The notes beneath the pieces were generated by a model. That model was given only the letters and a program-made list of their open reading frames with translations, ran no database searches and was not told the DNA's origin. Source: Gammaproteobacteria bacterium (GTDB lineage Bacteria; Pseudomonadota; Gammaproteobacteria; JAABTG01). Taken from it: DNA of 19,127 nt. Location: the NCBI GenBank assembly GCA_030066245.1, contig JASJBY010000077.1, positions 1-19,127 on the forward strand, in the 5' to 3' direction. Of this stretch, positions 14,033 through 19,127 are shown one piece after another. Position numbers and translations under genes: made by a program. Position 1 is the first letter of the stretch. The number at the start of each line of letters is the position of its first letter.

Positions 14033-14988
14033 GCCGAGTCCCGGGGAACCTCGGTCTGCTCCAGGATGGCGTCCACCACGTCGGCGGCGCCGATACCCTC
14101 CAGAGCCGCGTCCGGTGTCAGAATGAGCCGGTGGGCCATGACCGGCCGCGCCACGAGCTTCACGTCGTCGGGGATGACGAACTCTCCGCCGCGCAGGGCG
14201 GCTTCCACCCGGGCGGTGCGCATGAGAGCGAGGGCACCCCGGGTGGAGAGGCCCAGGCTCACGTGCTCGTGTCCGCGGCTCGACGCGCCGATCTGAATCA
14301 CGTACTTGTACACGGCGTCCGAGACGTGCACCTGGCGGACCTGCTCGCGCGCCTCCTCGATGAGCCCACGGGAGATGGTCGCCGTTGGCGCCTCAACGGC
14401 ACCGTGGCCCCCGCCCGGCCGGTCGTAGGTCTCCAGCACGCGCTGCTCCATGTCCGGCGCGGGATAGGAGAGGTCCAGGCGCAGCAGAAAACGGTCCAGC
14501 TGGGACTCGGGCAGAGGGTAGGTGCCTTCCAGCTCGTGGGGATTCTGGGAGGCGATCACCAGGAAGTCCCTGGGCAGCTCGTAAGTCTTGCGGTCGATGG
14601 TGACGCTGCCTTCCTCCATGGCCTCCAGCAGGGCGGACTGGGTTTTCGGGCCCGTGCGGTTGATCTCGTCCACCAGCACCACGTCGGCGAACAGGGGACC
14701 CGCCATCAGCACGAACTTGTGGTTCTCCGCGTGGTAGACGTGGATCCCGGTGATATCCGAGGGCATCAGGTCGGCCGTGCACTGAATGCGCTTGAAGCGC
14801 CCGCCGAGCTGCGCGGCCAGGGTCTTGGCGAGCAGGGTCTTGCCCAGGCCGGGTACGCCTTCCAGCAGCACGTGGCCGCCGGTGACCAGCGCCAGGCACA
14901 GGCCGTGCAGCACGTGCTCCATGCCGAACACCACCTGCTCCATACGCTGGTGCAGGTGGGTCTTCAGTTCCTCGGCCGGTGATGTCAT
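14029..14988 (-). CDS. MoxR-family AAA+ ATPase
   Basis: The ATG at 14988 (GGAGGAG about six bases upstream) gives 319 residues, the usual MoxR length. Walker A is GVPGLGKT (44-51), Walker B VVLVDEIN (103-110), sensor 1 ASQNP (146-150), the arginine-finger region ESQLDRF (161-167) and the sensor 2 area LSTRGALAL (247-255). The MoxR insert-type motifs GPLFADVVL and TYPLPESQ are also present. MoxR ATPases act as chaperone-like remodelers that mature or activate partner proteins, often together with vWA proteins. The start overlaps the DUF4350 stop and the stop overlaps the DUF58 start, each as ATGA. A longer frame upstream to 15612 is a shadow over the DUF4350 gene. The function of this particular subtype is not settled. 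Confidence 0.95.
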   Translation of the reverse strand: MTSPAEELKTHLHQRMEQVVFGMEHVLHGLCLALVTGGHVLLEGVPGLGKTLLAKTLAAQLGGRFKRIQCTADLMPSDITGIHVYHAENHKFVLMAGPLFADVVLVDEINRTGPKTQSALLEAMEEGSVTIDRKTYELPRDFLVIASQNPHELEGTYPLPESQLDRFLLRLDLSYPAPDMEQRVLETYDRPGGGHGAVEAPTATISRGLIEEAREQVRQVHVSDAVYKYVIQIGASSRGHEHVSLGLSTRGALALMRTARVEAALRGGEFVIPDDVKLVARPVMAHRLILTPDAALEGIGAADVVDAILEQTEVPRDSA

Positions 14989-16271
14989 GCAAACTCCTCC
15001 CTGGTCTTGCTCAGCAAATTGGCGAGGGCCACCAGATCCAGCTTCCGGCCGGCAGCGGCGGCTCCGTAGGCGTTCTTGAGCCGGCGAACGGTGGCCGCGT
15101 TTAGCCGCGGCGACTGCTCCAGCACCTGCCACACGGGCTGGCCGTTGGTGGGCAGGCCGCGCACGGCGCGTATACGGTTGAAGAAATGGGCGAACAGCTG
15201 CAGGCCCACCGCCTGGTCGGGCAGCCGGCGCGCGAACAGTCCCGCCATGGCATGGACCAGCTCGACGGCATGCCGCCGGATTGGTGGCGTGCGCAGGGGG
15301 GCAAGGCGGTTGGAGCGTCCGACCACATAGAGCAGCCAGAAGCTCAGCACGAACCACAGGGTGTGGTGCAGCCGCGCATCGCCGAAGAAAGCCTCGGGAT
15401 CGTAGAGGGAGGACAGTCCCTGGTGCATGTCGTCGAAGATGACCGTTCCCCCGCTGCCCAGCCCGTTGCGCACCAGGTTGGCCATCAGCCGGGCGTTGTC
15501 CGCCAGACCGAGCGTGGTGTTGCCGAACAGATCCGGATAACGGCTGATCCAGGCGCGGCCCTCGCCGGCGCGGGTTTCCCAGAAGGCCGGCTCCCTGCCG
15601 TCGGTCGTCCACAAAAGCGGAAGGCTAAGCCGTGGCTCGGACTTGGACTCTAGGAACCAGCTCTGGGCCAGGGCCGGGAAGTGCTGAGTCTCGATGCGCG
15701 CCACGTCGGCCAGCAGGGGGTGGTCGCAGGCGGGCGTGAGCATCACCGGCTGCCGCTTCAGGGCGCGCATCATCTCCGAAAGCGTCTCGAAGGAGCCTGC
15801 CCCTTCCTCCGTCCGTTCCGCCCCCTCGTCCTGGTCGGCTGTGTCAAATTGGAAGCCGAGCCTGCCAAGGAGGGCGTCCGCGGAGCTCCAGTCCCGGTTC
15901 ATGCTCCAGGGCGGATCATCGCTCATGGCGGAGAGCACCAGCACGCTGTTGCCCGCCGCCAGCCAGTCGTAGAGATCTTTCAGCTCCTGCCGCCTGGCGG
16001 GCAGGGCCTGGGGCAGGCTCAGGATGAGCAGATTGCCCGTGTCGCTGAGTGCTGGATCTCCGATCATATCCCCATAGCGCTTTCGCCAGGACAGGGTCGG
16101 GATGCTTTCCGCGGCCAGCCAGCGCTGGAGACCGGCCAGCCCGTGGTGACCGCGGTCCTTGGTGGTGGGCACCGAGAACTCCCTGTCCTGGCCGCCGGAA
16201 GGAAACAGCAGCACGCCGACCGCGAGCAGCGCGAGCAGGGCGCCGGAGAGTGTGACGAGCCGGTCCTTCAT
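14985..16271 (-). CDS. DUF4350 membrane-anchored protein
   Basis: From the ATG at 16271 the protein has 428 residues. A first membrane helix (about 5-22, LVTLSGALLALLAVGVLLF) is followed by an extracytoplasmic domain with the features of DUF4350: TTKDRGHHGLAGLQRWLAA (gate-like helix), NLLILSLPQALPAR, then WLAAGNSVLVLSA. The GTVIFDDMHQG motif at about 284-294 and a second helix at about 313-331 (TLWFVLSFWLLYVVGRS) follow, then a cytoplasmic helical tail. DUF4350 proteins resemble GATase-like sugar- or dinucleotide-binding folds and travel with DUF4129 and MoxR genes. A GTG at 16295 could extend it by eight residues; neither start has a strong ribosome site. Its stop overlaps the moxR start by four bases. 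Confidence 0.86.
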   Translation of the reverse strand: MKDRLVTLSGALLALLAVGVLLFPSGGQDREFSVPTTKDRGHHGLAGLQRWLAAESIPTLSWRKRYGDMIGDPALSDTGNLLILSLPQALPARRQELKDLYDWLAAGNSVLVLSAMSDDPPWSMNRDWSSADALLGRLGFQFDTADQDEGAERTEEGAGSFETLSEMMRALKRQPVMLTPACDHPLLADVARIETQHFPALAQSWFLESKSEPRLSLPLLWTTDGREPAFWETRAGEGRAWISRYPDLFGNTTLGLADNARLMANLVRNGLGSGGTVIFDDMHQGLSSLYDPEAFFGDARLHHTLWFVLSFWLLYVVGRSNRLAPLRTPPIRRHAVELVHAMAGLFARRLPDQAVGLQLFAHFFNRIRAVRGLPTNGQPVWQVLEQSPRLNAATVRRLKNAYGAAAAGRKLDLVALANLLSKTREEFA

Positions 16272-16329
16272 GACGGCACGGGGCGCGCCCGGCACGGCCC
16301 GGCTTGAAATGCACCGGCAGTCATGGGCC

Positions 16330-17295
16330 TCACTTCGCTGCGGCCTCCGGCGACGCGTCGGCCGTGATCAGGCGCCGCGCATCGTCGCGAAGCTGCTGCA
16401 GCTCATTGCTGCCGGGGGACAGGGCGCCGTAAACGAAGGGTTCGGCACGGCCGGTGAAACGGCAGAACAGCTTTCCAACACTCCCGTGTAATCGCCTCAG
16501 CTCCTGGCAGAGCTCCCGGTTGGTGCGGCTGCGGTCGGATGCGAGCAGCCCGCGCCGGATCAGTGTATCAATGACGTAGCGGAGCAGCGCGCCGGCCTGG
16601 CGACTTGCCGGGAGCGCAACGACCTGACTCCAGTCGGGTCCCGGCGACCCGGGTTCGGTGGGCGTGTCGGCGCGCCGGCCGCTTCGGGTGAACAGGGTTC
16701 GCCACCAGTCTCTCACGCCCTCGTCCCGGAGCACGTTCAGGACCACCATCAGGGCAAGCAGGGCCAGCAGCACCAGGGCGCCCTTCACTATCACCTCGAC
16801 CACCCAGGCCGGGGGTAGAAAGCCCGCGAGACGTTCGAAAAGACGACCGACCTGGCTGTCACGGTGCCTGTCGAGTTTCTCCTGCAGCCAGCTCAGCGCA
16901 CGCTCCCACCAGCCGCTCTTCCGGGTCTCCTCCAGGGTCTCGGCGAGCAGGGTGTCCAGGCGGGCGAAGTCGGGCTCGAAGGGGAAAGCCGGCGGCCGTG
17001 TCTGGTAGCTGCGCAGCAACGCAGCCATGTCCAGGATCTGGCTGGCGGTGGCGCCTTGCTCGAGAGTTTCCCGCCAGGGGCCGGGCAGGGGGGTGTCGGC
17101 AAGGGCGTCGCTCAGGGCCGCACATTGCCTGTAGGCGGGCAGCTGCCGGCTCCTGCCGAGCGTCTGCTGCTCGGCGAAAAGGGTCGCGAGACAGTCCTCG
17201 CTCTGCTCCGCGAGCGCCGCGGCGTCGAGGGGAGCCTGGATGCACGCAGCCGTCTGGGCTGCAACCAGGACCAGAGCCGCGGCGCCCGGGAGCAA
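16330..17295 (-). CDS. DUF4129 membrane protein of the MoxR operon
   Basis: The 321-residue reading begins at a TTG (17295), eight bases after the preceding gene's stop. The first 20 residues form a signal-like hydrophobic stretch, with Cys18 in TAAC as a possible but unclear lipid site. A soluble helical part (about 25-160) leads to one membrane helix (about 165-188, VVEVIVKGALVLLALLALMV). The C-terminal DUF4129 domain follows at about 230-300 (ASRQAGALLRYVIDTLIRRG, then SRTNRELCQELRR), ending in helical FVYGALSPGS. The DUF4129 domain is found at the C-terminus of transglutaminase-like proteins that accompany MoxR/DUF58; no transglutaminase domain is present in this protein or this operon. 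The true start is uncertain because no ribosome site precedes the TTG. Confidence 0.82.
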   Translation of the reverse strand: MLPGAAALVLVAAQTAACIQAPLDAAALAEQSEDCLATLFAEQQTLGRSRQLPAYRQCAALSDALADTPLPGPWRETLEQGATASQILDMAALLRSYQTRPPAFPFEPDFARLDTLLAETLEETRKSGWWERALSWLQEKLDRHRDSQVGRLFERLAGFLPPAWVVEVIVKGALVLLALLALMVVLNVLRDEGVRDWWRTLFTRSGRRADTPTEPGSPGPDWSQVVALPASRQAGALLRYVIDTLIRRGLLASDRSRTNRELCQELRRLHGSVGKLFCRFTGRAEPFVYGALSPGSNELQQLRDDARRLITADASPEAAAK

Positions 17296-17302
17296 GACTC
17301 GG

Positions 17303-18073
17303 TCAGCCTGTCGCGGGGGCCTGCTGGAGCCTCAGCTCCAGGTCCGTGCCTTCCTTACGCAGGATCAGATCCTGGTACTGAACCACGAAGATGGCATAGA
17401 AGAGCAGCTGGGTCAGGGCGTTGACCACGATCTGCATCACCAGACTGACCACCCCGGCGGCCGGCAGGAACTGGCCCAGGAAGGCCATCAGCAGGCTCAC
17501 GGCCATCATCATCACGAACACGATCACCAGAGGCACAGTCAGCACCGTGGCCGTGCGCCACCAGTTGCCCCACACCAGCTTATGGCTGCGGCTGAGGGAG
17601 GAGATGATGCCTTCCTCGTCGAGCACCATGGCGACGGAGAAGAACATGAGCGTCAGCATCACGATCATCCCGGGGATGATGAGCAGCACCATGCCCAGAC
17701 TCACCACGATCATGTAGAGAATGGCGGCGATGAGCATGGGCAGCAGGCGTTTGAGGCCAGCCGTCAGAGCGGCGCCGACGCTCACCGGCTCGTCCCGAGC
17801 GATTGCCCCGAACACGCGGATGATGGCCAGGTAGAAGGCCATGGAGACAATACCGGCTACCAGGGCGGCAATGAAGAAGCCACCCATGAAAGCTTCCGGC
17901 GGCGGCTGCGTGTTGCTCATGAGGTAAGGTACAAAGATGAGCATGGGCAGATAGACAATGATATTGGCGACCACGGACAGGCCGATGACCTTGCTGAAGC
18001 CGGCGGCGAACAGGCGGAAGCCGGAATCCAGGACCACCCCGATGCTCTGGGGCTGTTTCGGCAATGTGAACAT
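17303..18073 (-). CDS. Polytopic membrane protein, first gene of the MoxR operon
   Basis: GGAGGA seven bases before the ATG at 18073 fixes the start (MFTLPKQPQSIGVVLDSG) and gives 256 residues; the longer frame from 18103 has no such site. Six or so membrane helices are visible: about 30-50, 66-88, 115-137 (with GMVLLIIPGMIVMLTLMFFS following), 180-205 and 216-238. The layout LDSGFRLF...II PGMIVMLTLMFFSVAMVLDEE, then RSHKLVWGNWWRT, is typical of the YciC/UPF0259-like and related membrane families in which a helical pair is followed by a conserved D/E-E and a S-x-x-L-W-G-N-W-W motif. The function is unknown; in this setting it may anchor or insert the MoxR partners. It begins the operon, 225 bases from the divergent ligA. 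Confidence 0.75.
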   Translation of the reverse strand: MFTLPKQPQSIGVVLDSGFRLFAAGFSKVIGLSVVANIIVYLPMLIFVPYLMSNTQPPPEAFMGGFFIAALVAGIVSMAFYLAIIRVFGAIARDEPVSVGAALTAGLKRLLPMLIAAILYMIVVSLGMVLLIIPGMIVMLTLMFFSVAMVLDEEGIISSLSRSHKLVWGNWWRTATVLTVPLVIVFVMMMAVSLLMAFLGQFLPAAGVVSLVMQIVVNALTQLLFYAIFVVQYQDLILRKEGTDLELRLQQAPATG

Positions 18074-18298
18074 GATGGAATCCTCCATGTATTTTATCGT
18101 CATGTCCGCCCCCTGGAAGTGTGCCGAAACGCCATGGGGCGCACTAGGCGGGTGTTCGGCCCTGCCGCCTGAACCTTGAGGAGTTTGTTACGCCGCGCGC
18201 TTGCCGGGGCGGCGCGTTGCGCCCCGCCTCGACGGTGGGGAATAATGCCGCCCTGACCTGCCCGACAACCGCCCTTTTCACTGGACGACACCCGAGCC
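18074..18298. other. Divergent promoter region between the MoxR operon and ligA
   Basis: The 225 bases must carry promoters for both directions. CGGGGCG (18205-18211) and CGCCCCG (18220-18226) form a 7-bp hairpin with an 8-base loop near the ligA side. No clear -35/-10 pair can be assigned. The ligA start has no strong ribosome site (CGAGCC precedes it). Confidence 0.4.
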
Positions 18299-19127
18299 AT
18301 GACCGTCTCCGAGACCCTGCGCCGGCGCTGTGCGGAGTTGCGCGAGCTGATCGACCATCACAACTACCGCTACTACGTTCTCGACGAGCCCCAGATCCCC
18401 GATGCCGAGTACGATCGGCTGCTGCGTGAGCTGCAGGCCATGGAGGCACGGCACCCCGAGCTGATCACCCCGGATTCGCCCACCCAGCGCGTCGGCGCCG
18501 CGCCGGCCGCGGGCTTCGGCCAGGTGGTGCACGAGGTGCCCATGCTGTCCCTGGGCAATGCGTTCAGTGACGAGGAAGTGCTGGAGTTCGACCGCCGGGT
18601 GCGCGACCGCCTGGCCAGTGACCCTGTGGAGTATGCCGCCGAGCCCAAGCTGGACGGGTTGGCCGTCAGCCTGCGTTACGAGGAAGGCCGACTGGTCCGG
18701 GCGGCTACCCGCGGCGACGGCACCCGCGGCGAGGACGTCACCCGGAATGTGCGCACCATTCACGCCGTGCCGCTGCGTCTGATGCGCGATGACTACCCGC
18801 GCATTCTCGAGGTGCGCGGCGAGGTCTACATGGATCTGGCCGGCTTCGAAGAACTGAATGCAGCCCAGCGGGAGAAAGGTGAGAAGATTTTCGCCAACCC
18901 GCGCAACGCGGCTGCGGGCAGTCTGCGCCAGCTCGATCCCCGCATCACCGCCGCCCGGCCCCTGACCATGTTCTGCTACGGCATCGGCCGGGTGGAAGAC
19001 GACCGGCTGCCGGAACGCCACAGCGACATTCTGCAGGCGTTGCGTGACTGGGGGCTGCGAGTTTCTCCCGAGACCGGGGTGGTGCGGGGCGCGGAGGGTT
19101 GCCTCGATTACTACCGCCGGGTGGCGG
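18299..19127 (+). CDS. ligA: NAD-dependent DNA ligase, 5' part (partial)
   Basis: The frame is open from the ATG at 18299 to the window edge, about 276 of the roughly 670 residues normal for LigA. Residues about 1-60 are the NAD+-binding domain Ia: HNYRYYVLDEPQIPDAEYDR carries the conserved Tyr and Asp residues that hold nicotinamide mononucleotide. The adenylation domain follows with the nucleophile Lys117 in AEPKLDGLAVSLRY, then TRGDGTRGEDVTRN, RGEVYM and FANPRNAAAGSLRQLD. The enzyme joins Okazaki fragments and repair nicks using NAD+. It is a single-copy housekeeping gene, so this edge of the window is core chromosome. It is divergent from the MoxR operon. Confidence 0.97.
   Translation, partial: MTVSETLRRRCAELRELIDHHNYRYYVLDEPQIPDAEYDRLLRELQAMEARHPELITPDSPTQRVGAAPAAGFGQVVHEVPMLSLGNAFSDEEVLEFDRRVRDRLASDPVEYAAEPKLDGLAVSLRYEEGRLVRAATRGDGTRGEDVTRNVRTIHAVPLRLMRDDYPRILEVRGEVYMDLAGFEELNAAQREKGEKIFANPRNAAAGSLRQLDPRITAARPLTMFCYGIGRVEDDRLPERHSDILQALRDWGLRVSPETGVVRGAEGCLDYYRRVA

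Noticed and set aside
14029..15612. 527-codon frame suggesting a longer MoxR protein
   Set aside because: The first 208 codons are a shadow of the DUF4350 gene; the ATG at 14988 has a strong ribosome site and gives the normal MoxR length.
17240..18172. 310-codon plus-strand frame rich in His, Asp and Gln
   Set aside because: It is the antisense shadow of the polytopic membrane protein; the His/Asp/Gln richness is the complement of hydrophobic codons.
1..19127. CRISPR arrays, tRNA or rRNA genes
   Set aside because: No regularly spaced repeats and no tRNA T-loop/acceptor pattern or rRNA-like sequence was found on either strand by eye; GGGTTCGACCC near 11126 resembles a T-arm but no surrounding cloverleaf can be formed.

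Overview
The window looks like chromosomal DNA from a high-GC gammaproteobacterium. The genes on the right have strongly GC-biased third codon positions, use ATGA start/stop overlaps, and include an NAD-dependent DNA ligase next to a MoxR/DUF58/DUF4350/DUF4129 cluster. A halophilic or sulfur-oxidising lineage (Chromatiales/Ectothiorhodospiraceae-like) would fit, but that is inference from gene content and style only.

Left part (1-6470) is accessory in character. It begins with the 5' end of an exported-protein gene on the minus strand. An intact IS1634-like (IS4 superfamily) insertion sequence, with clear terminal inverted repeats at 145-172 and 2138-2166, sits 57 bp upstream of that gene's start codon. 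After a 967-base stretch with only gene-like fragments come three plus-strand genes separated by long spacers: an OmpA-domain lipoprotein, a four-helix cytochrome b561-like protein and an unrecognised protein that appears to contain two copies of one alpha/beta domain. The spacers hold hairpins, one REP-like palindrome and weak open frames.

Middle part (6535-12679) is mostly minus strand. It holds a secreted Sel1-repeat lytic transglycosylase; a two-gene unit in which a PstS-like periplasmic binding protein overlaps (ATGA) a membrane PAS-GGDEF-EAL cyclic-di-GMP protein; a small SmpA/OmlA-like lipoprotein; and a DUF5658-like membrane protein. A small plus-strand single-pass membrane protein follows, whose reading frame continues past an amber stop with coding-type base periodicity.

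Right part (12737-18073, minus strand) is one five-gene operon. In transcription order it encodes a polytopic membrane protein, a DUF4129 protein, a DUF4350 protein, a MoxR AAA+ ATPase and a DUF58 protein. The last three genes are joined by 4-base ATGA overlaps, which suggests coupled translation of a membrane-associated AAA+/von Willebrand-like complex. Divergent from it, and running off the right edge, is the 5' part of ligA.

The most interesting points are the binding-protein/c-di-GMP gene pair, the duplicated-domain orphan protein, the amber-interrupted small gene, the IS placed directly upstream of an exported-protein gene, and the complete but poorly understood MoxR operon. No clearly new defence or mobile system is evident beyond these.
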